DNA from: JAIBAI01 sp044238875
GTDB taxonomy: Bacteria > Bacteroidota > Bacteroidia > M30B66
DNA length: 15,967 bases
Assembly: GCA_044238875.1 (NCBI GenBank)
Contig: JBIICM010000040.1
Location: 1 to 15,967, forward strand
Direction of reading: 5' to 3'
Below, piece by piece: positions 7,899 to 15,678 of this stretch (position 1 is the first letter of the stretch; the number at the start of each line of letters is the position of its first letter). Under the pieces are notes generated by a model. That model was not told where the DNA came from. It ran no database searches and worked only from the letters and a program-made list of their open reading frames with translations. A program made the translations under genes and the position numbers.

Positions 7899-7966
7899 TT
7901 GGTATTTTTAGTCCAGACTACCTACTTTTATGTGATTGTGGGACTCGGATCAAAATGTGACTTTTG
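7899..7966 (+). promoter_or_regulatory. Two weak candidate promoters for the response-regulator gene
   Basis: Candidate one is TTG 7899-7901, 21 bases, then TACTTTTA 7923-7930. Candidate two is TTG 7936-7938, 20 bases, then GACTTTTG 7959-7966. Each -7 box differs by one base from TAnnTTTG. The second ends 19 bases before the ATG at 7986 and abuts a palindrome. Either would let the regulator be expressed apart from the kinase; read-through from the kinase promoter is also possible, as no terminator is visible in the 116-base gap. Confidence 0.4.
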
Positions 7967-7978
7967 CTGATTATCAGC
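7966..7978. promoter_or_regulatory. Perfect palindrome next to the response-regulator start (possible operator)
   Basis: GCTGAT-T-ATCAGC is a perfect 6+1+6 inverted repeat, 7 bases before the ATG at 7986. It overlaps the end of a candidate -7 box. A matching half-site, GCTGATAA, occurs upstream at 7887-7894. Its position suits autoregulation by the NarL-type product, whose family often binds inverted repeats. This is inference; a transcript hairpin masking the start is an alternative. Confidence 0.4.
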
Positions 7979-7985
7979 ATTCCAT

Positions 7986-8630
7986 ATGCCAATTTCTGTA
8001 GCGATCGTAGAAGATATAAAAGAAACCCGGGAGGGTTTTTGCGCTATGATTGATGCGTCTCCCGATTTTCATTGTGTGGGAGCCTATGAAGATGCAGAAT
8101 CGCTGATTAAAGTTTTTAATCAACTTAATGTGGATGTGGTGTTGATGGATATTAACCTGCCTGGGCTGAGTGGAATACAATGTATCGGTCAACTTAAAGA
8201 TCTGAGACCAGAAATACAGTTTTTGGTGGTAACCAATTATGAGGACGCGGATAAGATTTTTGCAGCCTTAAGTGCAGGTGCTACAGGATATCTTTTGAAA
8301 AACATATCTGTGCCGAAATTGCATGAAGCGATCATAGATATTTACCAGGGAGGTTCACCCATGTCTATGCAGATTGCCCGAAAAATTGTAAATTCATTTT
8401 CAGGGAGAGGTAAGAACAAAGAGTTGTTTGAAAAGCTTACCAACAGAGAAAGGGAAGTGATTGAACTGCTTGATAAAGGGTACTTATATAAAGAAATTGC
8501 CTCTCAATTGTCGATTAAGCTGGAAACGGTGAGAACCTACATCCGGTGCATATATGAGAAATTGCATGTGCATACACGCACAGATGCATTGAATAAAATT
8601 TACCCCAAAAATTCTGTAAACAAATATTGA
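7986..8630 (+). CDS. Response regulator, NarL/FixJ family (receiver + LuxR-type HTH)
   Basis: This 214-residue DNA-binding regulator should be phosphorylated by the upstream kinase. The receiver domain (about 3-120) has the acidic pair E9/D10, phospho-acceptor D55 in VVLMDINLPG, T83 in VVTNYED and K105 in GYLLKN. The LuxR-type helix-turn-helix (about 148-207) reads LTNREREVIELLDKG, then KEIASQLSI and the recognition helix region TVRTYIRCIYEKLHVHTR. All key residues are intact and the length is normal. The first codon is ATG in a weak context without Shine-Dalgarno. Its stop codon lies 5 bases before the start of the secreted beta-helix gene, which makes that gene its most likely target or at least its co-transcribed partner. 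Confidence 0.95.
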   Translation: MPISVAIVEDIKETREGFCAMIDASPDFHCVGAYEDAESLIKVFNQLNVDVVLMDINLPGLSGIQCIGQLKDLRPEIQFLVVTNYEDADKIFAALSAGATGYLLKNISVPKLHEAIIDIYQGGSPMSMQIARKIVNSFSGRGKNKELFEKLTNREREVIELLDKGYLYKEIASQLSIKLETVRTYIRCIYEKLHVHTRTDALNKIYPKNSVNKY

Positions 8631-8635
8631 AAATC

Positions 8636-11600
8636 ATGAGAAGAATTGCCATTTTAGGAATCCTGATGACGTTGTATTTCTGCAATGCATCACTTGCGCA
8701 ACTTTCAGGCACCTATACAATTAATTCGGCGCTTCCGGCCTCCTTAACAAACTATCAGAATTTCAGATCAACCATTAACGACTTGTTAGGGGCGGCCAGA
8801 ACGGACGGAGGCCCAAACCATGGTTCAGGTGGTGTGTCAGGTCCGGTCACCTTCAATGTGGCTGCAGGCGGTATCTACAATGAACAAATTACGATTCCTT
8901 CAATAACAGGAACCAGTGCAACCAATAGGATCACTTATAAGGGAAACGGTTCAACAATAGCATTTGCATCCAACAACTCCGGAGCAAGAGCAGTAATCAG
9001 ATTGAACGGAGCCAAATACATCACTTTTGAAAACCTGAAAATCAATGCAATCGGCGGCACTTATGGGTATGGCATTCATCTCACAGGTATTGCAGAATAC
9101 AATGTAATTGATAAATGTACAATCCTTACTGATTCTACATTTGTAAGTACGACGGCTACCGCTGCTAATTATGCTGGTATTGTTGCAAGTCCGAACAGTG
9201 CTTTCGGATTCCCTTATACGCTCAACAGTGCCAATAATTGTACGATTTCGAATTCTATTATAGTTGGCGGCAGCAGAGGAGTCCAAATTGATGGTGGCGG
9301 GTATTCCGCCAGCGGACCATACGTCCCGGCAAACCATTCACGGGGCATGCGTGTAATCAACAATATCATCCGCGGGTTCTTTTCTTTCGGAATTGCATTC
9401 AATATGACCGACAGCCTTGTATTGAGTGGAAATGATATTCACAGGAAGTTTCGGAAGGATGCTACTTCTTATATGTATTGTATTCATTCGGGTTATGATA
9501 ATTACAATTATCTAATCGAAAAAAACCGCATGCATGATCTTGCCACCAGCATGATTAATTTTCAGCTTAATGGACAGCTGTTTGATTCGGAAGTCGGAGG
9601 CATTCAAATGAGGATGCTGCAAAAAGATGTACCTAAAAATGGAAGCATCATCAATAACCTGATATATAATTTGGGAGAAGATCAGTTACCTACTATGAAG
9701 ACCCGGGGAATTGACCTCTGGTTTGCTGATATAAATACCAATTCTGGTTTCATCAATAAATACAATATTGCAAACAATACGATTGTTTTTAAATGCCATA
9801 TTCCGTCAGGTAAAAACTTTATTGCGATTCGCATCATTAACGGAACCCAAAGCGCCCCGTTATCACCACCCGGCTTTAAGAATATCCAAAATAACCTGAT
9901 TTCCATTTCCAATCCGCTCGGAACAGGGAGGATGCTGGGCTTGTATTATCACGTTCCTGACAATGGGGTGAATTCCAACAATAATCTTTTTGATATTGAT
10001 ACGCTGCAATCCTGCGTTGGAACGTACATTGGAAATGGAGGGGCTTATTTTCAATCGCTGTATGATTGGAAGCGGCTGGCAAAATTTACCAATGGGACAA
10101 ACCCCACCATTATTTTCGATCAGAATAGTGTTGATCATAAGCCCTTTTTTAAAGATCCTGCCAACGGTGATTTTACTCCACAGAATATTTTGGTTAAAAA
10201 TGCAGGTGCTAATTTGTTTTCATCTGGACTGGTAACCACAGATATAAACGGAGTAGCCCGTGATGCGAATCCAACAATCGGGGCCTTTGAAGCGGAGGAA
10301 AATGCTACAGATGCTGCTATCAGTATCGTTAAATCGGGTGAGATACGTTTATGCGGCAACGAACAGGTTAAAGTGCGCCTGATGAACAACGGGACGACCA
10401 TTATAAATACAGCAAACATTTCTTGGAGTGTTAATGGATTAGCTCAAACCCCAGCTAGTTTATCAGGCCTGAGTCTTGCCTCAGGAGCATCAGCTCAGGT
10501 GGTTCTGGGTAATTACAATTTCAGTTCCAGTGATGTGTCATTCGGATATGTAATTTCAGCCAGTATTGTGTCAATAAACGGTACGAATGACCCTGTTCCA
10601 TTCAGCAATACCGCAGTTGATACTTTAAAAAAGGGGTTGTCAGGTACGTATACCATCAATAAAACGGGGACATATGGCTCAAGTAATTTTACCAGTTTTA
10701 CACAGGCCGCTCGCCATCTGAATAATTACGGGGTTTGCGGACCGGTTGTAATTAATGTTCTTAACGGACCATACAACGAGCGTTTTGTGCTTTCAGAAAT
10801 TATAGGCGTGAGTGCTTCAAACACCATTCAACTGAATGGAAACGGGCAGGAAATTAATTTTATAAGTGATCACCCAACACCCATTGTGTTTTTAAATGGA
10901 ACAGATTATCTAACAATAGATAATTTAACAATCAGAGCCTTGCGCTCCCCGGGTTACAACCCCAGAGGAATAATGTTAAAAATGCATGCAGACTACAATA
11001 CTATAAAAAATTGCAGGCTCTTAGGAAATAACAATGATGGCTATGCTATTTTTGGAAATCAGTCGACCGGAAGTTCATTCAGCAACATACCATCCTTGTT
11101 TGTTTCAGATAATTCAAGCTACAGTGTTTTCGACAATAATACGATCAATGGCTGGAGTTACGGAATTGTTATGAATTATATGGACAATGGTGATGATGGA
11201 AAAACCATTTCGTCTTCTGTTGGAAACAGATATACCAACAATACCCTAAAGAATATTGAAGGATACGCTTTCATGTTAAATAACACCGACAGTGCTCTCA
11301 TTGCCGGTAATAATATTTCAAATCCCGACAGCAGTACCTATACTGTAGGTGTGTATTTGGCGAAGCATGTTAAGCGAAGCGTTATCGAGAAAAACAGAAT
11401 GCATCATATTTTTGATGGAGCGATTTTACAGGGGAAAAATCCAAGTTTTTTTCACGGTTTCAGTCTTAGAAATGTAAGCACCCAAAATCCATCAGATTAT
11501 AATTTTATCAGGAATAATCTGATTTATAAAATTAAAGGGAATGGCGAGCTTTATGGTGTCTTAGATCGTCAATCAATTAACTCCCGCATTTACCACAATA

Positions 11601-13117
11601 CATTTTCTTTTGACGATACAAGCAGTACTGCAACAACACGTGAATGTGCAGCCTATTTCAACAACGGCAGTTTCGGATCCGATCTGGCGAATAATATTTT
11701 CTCAGTTACAAGAGGAGGAACTGCTAAGAAGTATGGGATACGTTCAACCGGCACTTATACCTCCGATTACAATGTTTTTAATGTCTCAGGGAGTAATTCG
11801 TTTATTGGCAATACCTCAGTTACCTTGGCTGACTGGCAAACTTCAACAGGGAGGGATTTGAACAGTATTGCTGCTGATCCTGATTTTCTGAGCCCTTCAT
11901 CTGATGATTATCATCCAACTGAGCAGCTGATAAATGATATCGGCCTTAACCTTCAAGGACTTGTACCTGATGATATTGATGGTGTACTGAGGCCTGCAAC
12001 GCCCGATCCGGGGGCTTATGAATTCGGTCCTGCTGTGCCGCCAACTATCAACACGGCTGTAATTTCACCGTTGACCTATTGCGCCGGAGCTGCCATATTG
12101 GTTCCGTTTACCAGTATCGGTACATTTGCCTCTGGTAACGTTTTCTCTGCGCAGCTTTCCGATGCTTCGGGAAGTTTTGGCAACCCCGTTACGCTGGGCT
12201 CCATGTCTTCCAGTGTTCCCGGATCAGCAAGCATAAATGGAACAATTCCCATTACCATGCCGGAAGGAAGCGCCTATCGGGTAAGAGTAGTTGCAAGTGA
12301 GCCGAGTACAACCGGATCAGATAATTCCCAGAACATCCTCATTCGTGCTTCTCCTGATGCCGGGGTGCTGAGTGCTGAGGCAGATACAATTTGTATTGAG
12401 GGTACCGTACAGCTGAACTTGGTTGGAAACACTGGTGGTAACTTACAATGGCAATCTTCATCGCCCGATAACAGCAATTATTTGCCTATTCAGGGTTCAG
12501 GAGGAAATACCTACTCCGGATCCATCAGCCAGACCACCTGGTTTCGTGTTGTTGCCAGCAATGCGACCTGTTCTGATACATCCAATGAAGTAAAAGTTTC
12601 TTCCGGTCTGGGTTTACCGGTTGCCTCTTTCACTTATAGTCAGGGTGATGGTTACCTCATTAACTTTACAAATACCAGTAGCAACGGAACTGAGTTTTTC
12701 TGGAATTTCGGTGGTGCCAGCACCACCAGCGAGAACCCAAGTTTTACATTTCCATTTGATAATATATATCCCGTAACCCTCATCGTTTCTAACACCTGCG
12801 GATCAGATACAGTAACTGTTTTGGTCGATGTGAAAAAAAGGGTAGGCATTGACCCGATTTCTGAAGATCTCTTGAACCTGGAGCTTTTTCCGAATCCGGC
12901 GGAAGGGATGACAAAACTGAGTTGCGAAAGCAGGTTGCCGATCAATTGTATGTTTAGAATCACTGATATTCTTGGTAAGGTTTTATTTGTTGATGTACTG
13001 AGAATAAATGGCGTTTATACTATTTCACTCGACCTAAGCAGTTTCAGCTCTGGTGTTTATTGGGTAATTCTTGCATCAAATAATAAAACCATGATGAGAA
13101 AGCTCATTGTAATGTGA
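8636..13117 (+). CDS. Large secreted parallel beta-helix protein with PKD and type A T9SS sorting domain
   Basis: From the ATG at 8636 the product is 1493 residues; the frame also has a TTG at 8627 overlapping the regulator stop, but the ATG fits the signal peptide (1-22, MRRIAILGILMTLYFCNASLAQ) better. Two related right-handed beta-helix units occupy about 23-550 and 668-1125. Each begins LSGTYTIN, has a GPV-x-NV...YNE motif, many Asn-ladder rungs (NNLIY, IEKNRMH) and ends in a D-I-(D/N)-G-V-(L/A)-R...GA(Y/F)E segment. An Ig/CARDB-like linker separates them. Two Ig-like domains (about 1125-1325), a PKD domain (about 1326-1400, FFWNFGG) and a type A sorting domain (1417-1493, starting LFPNPAEGM and ending KLIVM) follow. 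It should cross the outer membrane by T9SS and be released or surface-anchored. Beta-helices of this kind bind or cleave polysaccharides or act as adhesins; I see no catalytic signature. Cotranscription with the regulator is likely. Confidence 0.92.
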   Translation: MRRIAILGILMTLYFCNASLAQLSGTYTINSALPASLTNYQNFRSTINDLLGAARTDGGPNHGSGGVSGPVTFNVAAGGIYNEQITIPSITGTSATNRITYKGNGSTIAFASNNSGARAVIRLNGAKYITFENLKINAIGGTYGYGIHLTGIAEYNVIDKCTILTDSTFVSTTATAANYAGIVASPNSAFGFPYTLNSANNCTISNSIIVGGSRGVQIDGGGYSASGPYVPANHSRGMRVINNIIRGFFSFGIAFNMTDSLVLSGNDIHRKFRKDATSYMYCIHSGYDNYNYLIEKNRMHDLATSMINFQLNGQLFDSEVGGIQMRMLQKDVPKNGSIINNLIYNLGEDQLPTMKTRGIDLWFADINTNSGFINKYNIANNTIVFKCHIPSGKNFIAIRIINGTQSAPLSPPGFKNIQNNLISISNPLGTGRMLGLYYHVPDNGVNSNNNLFDIDTLQSCVGTYIGNGGAYFQSLYDWKRLAKFTNGTNPTIIFDQNSVDHKPFFKDPANGDFTPQNILVKNAGANLFSSGLVTTDINGVARDANPTIGAFEAEENATDAAISIVKSGEIRLCGNEQVKVRLMNNGTTIINTANISWSVNGLAQTPASLSGLSLASGASAQVVLGNYNFSSSDVSFGYVISASIVSINGTNDPVPFSNTAVDTLKKGLSGTYTINKTGTYGSSNFTSFTQAARHLNNYGVCGPVVINVLNGPYNERFVLSEIIGVSASNTIQLNGNGQEINFISDHPTPIVFLNGTDYLTIDNLTIRALRSPGYNPRGIMLKMHADYNTIKNCRLLGNNNDGYAIFGNQSTGSSFSNIPSLFVSDNSSYSVFDNNTINGWSYGIVMNYMDNGDDGKTISSSVGNRYTNNTLKNIEGYAFMLNNTDSALIAGNNISNPDSSTYTVGVYLAKHVKRSVIEKNRMHHIFDGAILQGKNPSFFHGFSLRNVSTQNPSDYNFIRNNLIYKIKGNGELYGVLDRQSINSRIYHNTFSFDDTSSTATTRECAAYFNNGSFGSDLANNIFSVTRGGTAKKYGIRSTGTYTSDYNVFNVSGSNSFIGNTSVTLADWQTSTGRDLNSIAADPDFLSPSSDDYHPTEQLINDIGLNLQGLVPDDIDGVLRPATPDPGAYEFGPAVPPTINTAVISPLTYCAGAAILVPFTSIGTFASGNVFSAQLSDASGSFGNPVTLGSMSSSVPGSASINGTIPITMPEGSAYRVRVVASEPSTTGSDNSQNILIRASPDAGVLSAEADTICIEGTVQLNLVGNTGGNLQWQSSSPDNSNYLPIQGSGGNTYSGSISQTTWFRVVASNATCSDTSNEVKVSSGLGLPVASFTYSQGDGYLINFTNTSSNGTEFFWNFGGASTTSENPSFTFPFDNIYPVTLIVSNTCGSDTVTVLVDVKKRVGIDPISEDLLNLELFPNPAEGMTKLSCESRLPINCMFRITDILGKVLFVDVLRINGVYTISLDLSSFSSGVYWVILASNNKTMMRKLIVM
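8702..10300 (+). repeat. First copy of the duplicated beta-helix unit
   Basis: Residues about 23-555 of the secreted protein. It starts LSGTYTIN, contains GPVTFNV...YNEQITI, IEKNRMHDL (I294) and NNLIYNLG, and ends TDINGVARDANPTIGAFE. The same ordered motifs recur in the second copy about 620-645 residues later. The copies are well diverged, so the duplication is old. Borders are approximate. Confidence 0.75.
10637..12035 (+). repeat. Second copy of the duplicated beta-helix unit
   Basis: Residues about 668-1133. It starts LSGTYTIN, contains GPVVINV...YNERFVL, IEKNRMHHI (I917) and NNLIYKIKG, and ends DDIDGVLRPATPDPGAYEF. It is shorter than the first copy, with loops lost near the start. Borders are approximate. 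Confidence 0.75.
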
Positions 13118-13277
13118 CACCAAATTGCGCTTTATTTCTAAGTTAGCCTTACTACTTTTTTGATGGGTTAATTTTTTGTTAATTTACAAGAATGTCCTTT
13201 AAAAACGGTATCAAATTTCTATCAAAACAATTAGCCTAAAAAGCATTAATCCTTCACCGCCAGAACCAAATTTTAAA
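13118..13277. promoter_or_regulatory. 160-bp spacer with two direct-repeat pairs of 11-bp period
   Basis: GTTAATTT occurs at 13167-13174 and 13178-13185; TATCAAA occurs at 13209-13215 and 13220-13226. Each pair is spaced by 11 bases, one helical turn, as in sites bound by tandem regulator dimers. I see no perfect TAnnTTTG box and no clear terminator after the beta-helix gene, so read-through into the next gene is possible. The region is AT-rich, and chance repeats cannot be excluded. Confidence 0.35.
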
Positions 13278-15608
13278 ATGGCAGAACCTATCGTTGCTTT
13301 GAGAAGAAAATTTACGCTGATCATTGTACTTATTGCCATCTGTCTAGTCGGACGGAGTCAAAAGACCTTGTTTTACGACGATTGCAACAATTTGAATAAC
13401 TGGAGCAACACCGGTAAGATCTATCCGGCAGGTATGTCTGGTTTTAACTGGCTTTCAGTTGATCCCCTGTTGCCGTCAGATGACCATACCGGGGGAGGGA
13501 AATGCCTGTATACAAATGGCAACAGTGATTATCAGGAAGCTCAGGATGGCAATTATATCCTATATCAGATCGTATCAAGGGCAATCGATCTCAGCGGCTA
13601 TGATCAAACCAGGCTTGAGTTCTGGATGCAGCTAAGGGCAGAGACCGACAACTGGGATGGCGGGTATATCGAGTGGAGTCATGACAGCCTGACCTGGACG
13701 CCCTTTAACTCTGAATTATGTGTAGCCTATGATGGGAATATGAGCAAGAATGATGCATCAACTCCTTATTATCCCAATCTTTGGCCTTCTTGGTGGGCAT
13801 TCCGTACTTCGTGGACAAGGGTATTGGTGAATACCTCAGCGGTAGACAATGTTTCCAGATTTTATCTCCGATTTACTTTTCATTCTGATGAATTGGAGAA
13901 AAATAAGGGCTGGGCCATTGACGATATAAGAATTGTAAGCATCTCCGCTGCGCGTGTCGAGGGCAATAATATCGGAATTCAACAGAATAATGTACCTGCA
14001 ATGGTTGAAAATACCGATTTCGGGATTGTGCAAGTGGGACAATCTGTGGATAAAGTATTTTACATCCACAACACGGGGGAATCACCTCTCACTCTTACAG
14101 GAACACCTCCCGTAACAGCTACAGGGGCGGGTTTTTCCGTTATCGAGCAGCCTCAGCCAAATGTAATTCCACCGGGCGATTCGGTCGCTTTTAAGGTGCG
14201 TTTTTCTCCACTTTCGAGTGTCACCACTACTGGAACACTTTCAATACCTACTTCCGATATCTATTCGAAGTGCACTGTACCACCAATACTTATCAATGTA
14301 AAAGGAAGCGCTCCTAACACACCTCCATTAATCAGCGGACTGCGCGATACTTCTCTCTGTCCGGGAGCAAGCCAGACGGCTTTTTCATTTACGCTGGGCG
14401 ATAAAGAACAAAGTCCGGCTTCTGTAGGTATTTCCGCCACCTCATCTAATCAGGCCATCATAGCAAACAGCAGTCTGGTATTTTCTGGTTCCGGAACAAA
14501 CAGGGTGCTTACAATCACTGCGGTCGAAGGGCAAACGGGCACGGTAAACATCATTATCACGGCCGACGATCAGCAGCAAAACAACAACATTCAGCGGGAT
14601 ACCATAACCGTACGTGTTGAAGACCTGGTGAATCCTCAGGCTTTTTGCAAGAATGTACAGATTCAACTAAACAGCTCCGGGTCAGGGAGCTTAACGGCAA
14701 CGGAAGTTGATCTGGGTTCTACAGACAATTGCTCCATCGCCTCCTTGTCCATATCACAAACGGAATTCAACTGTGCCGATGCGGGTACAAAGAACCTGGT
14801 CTTTACGGTAACCGATTTTGGAGGAAACAAGGCGGAGTGTAAGTTTATAACCACCATTCTTCCTCCTGCAGGAAGTGTCAGCCTGCAGGCGCCTCTGTTT
14901 CCAAACGGGAAAAATATCAGTTGTTTCGGATACGACGATGGCAGTATAAAGGCTATTCCTGAAGGAGGGTGTCCACCCTATACCTTTAGCTGGGAGCAGA
15001 TTCCAGGGCTGAGTGAAGATGAAGCCACGGGATTAAAAGCCGGGTCATATTCAGTAAACGTGAAAGATGCATCCGGTCAGGAATGGGTAGAGGAAATATT
15101 TCTTACAGAACCGGATCCCATTAAGGGAACAAAAACATCAGTAAAAATCTGTGAAAAGGAATCTGCCAGTCTGGTGGCTGACTCAACAGCTCAATTCTTT
15201 GAGTGGACTACCGGCGAAACAAGCTCCGCGATTTCTGTTCAGGATACGGGTTTGTATTTGGTATTTGTACGCGTTGAATCTGCGGATTGCCCCAGGCTTG
15301 ATTCCTTTCATTTGGCATTCAAGAATTGTTTTGTTCCACTTGAAATGGTGAATGCCTTTTCTCCTGGCGGGGATGGAATAAATGAGGTATTTAAAGCCAA
15401 GCAGACATATGCTTATGATGATTTTAGTATTCAGATATACAATCGCTGGGGATTATTGGTCTTTGAGTCAGAAGATCCGTTTTTTGAATGGGATGGTAAT
15501 TCAAAAGGGGGAAATGAATTACCGGCCGGCACATATTTCTACATTGCCCGTTATTTGCATAAGGATCAATCCGATGAGCAGAAAGCTGCCGTGACTCTTA
15601 TACGGTGA
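13278..15608 (+). CDS. Multidomain secreted protein with SprB-like repeat and type B T9SS sorting domain
   Basis: This 776-residue surface or secreted protein has a signal peptide at 1-28 (hydrophobic core TLIIVLIAICLVG). Residues about 29-222 form a tryptophan-rich jelly-roll-like module (FYDDCNNLNNW ... GWAIDDIRIVS), resembling MAM/carbohydrate-binding modules of secreted enzymes. Residues 226-343 match the choice-of-anchor D type (TDFGIVQVGQSV...FYIHNTGESPLTLTG). About 348-449 is an Ig/cadherin-like domain and 450-528 an HYR-like domain with paired cysteines. About 532-613 is a SprB-type repeat (SCFGYDDGSIKA ... SWEQIPGLSEDEATGLKAGSY), and 614-684 is another Ig-like domain. The end (686-776: NAFSPGGDGINEVF, IYNRWG, WDGNSKGGNELPAGTYFY) is the gliding-motility-associated type B sorting domain. 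Export by T9SS follows from known family behaviour. An adhesin or glycan-binding role is likely but unproven; no catalytic site is visible. Confidence 0.9.
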   Translation: MAEPIVALRRKFTLIIVLIAICLVGRSQKTLFYDDCNNLNNWSNTGKIYPAGMSGFNWLSVDPLLPSDDHTGGGKCLYTNGNSDYQEAQDGNYILYQIVSRAIDLSGYDQTRLEFWMQLRAETDNWDGGYIEWSHDSLTWTPFNSELCVAYDGNMSKNDASTPYYPNLWPSWWAFRTSWTRVLVNTSAVDNVSRFYLRFTFHSDELEKNKGWAIDDIRIVSISAARVEGNNIGIQQNNVPAMVENTDFGIVQVGQSVDKVFYIHNTGESPLTLTGTPPVTATGAGFSVIEQPQPNVIPPGDSVAFKVRFSPLSSVTTTGTLSIPTSDIYSKCTVPPILINVKGSAPNTPPLISGLRDTSLCPGASQTAFSFTLGDKEQSPASVGISATSSNQAIIANSSLVFSGSGTNRVLTITAVEGQTGTVNIIITADDQQQNNNIQRDTITVRVEDLVNPQAFCKNVQIQLNSSGSGSLTATEVDLGSTDNCSIASLSISQTEFNCADAGTKNLVFTVTDFGGNKAECKFITTILPPAGSVSLQAPLFPNGKNISCFGYDDGSIKAIPEGGCPPYTFSWEQIPGLSEDEATGLKAGSYSVNVKDASGQEWVEEIFLTEPDPIKGTKTSVKICEKESASLVADSTAQFFEWTTGETSSAISVQDTGLYLVFVRVESADCPRLDSFHLAFKNCFVPLEMVNAFSPGGDGINEVFKAKQTYAYDDFSIQIYNRWGLLVFESEDPFFEWDGNSKGGNELPAGTYFYIARYLHKDQSDEQKAAVTLIR

Positions 15609-15653
15609 TAAATCGGGGATAAGCGGTTTCTTCGCTTGCATTCGGGAGTTTAG

Positions 15654-15661
15654 TACCTTTG
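15654..15661 (+). promoter_or_regulatory. Perfect -7 promoter box upstream of the last gene
   Basis: TACCTTTG matches TAnnTTTG exactly and ends 17 bases before the ATG at 15679. The nearest TTG upstream (15636-15638) is only 15 bases away instead of about 19-21, so the -33 element is uncertain. It suggests that the last gene has its own promoter within the 70-base gap. Confidence 0.45.
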
Positions 15662-15678
15662 TGTTCTGAATACTGATT

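Noticed and set aside
8627..8638. TTG at 8627 as the start of the beta-helix gene
   Set aside because: It overlaps the regulator stop and adds only three residues before an ATG that gives a normal signal peptide; ATG at 8636 preferred.
13259..13288. Repeated AGAACC around the start codon of the type B cargo gene
   Set aside because: A 6-base repeat, one copy inside coding sequence; likely chance.
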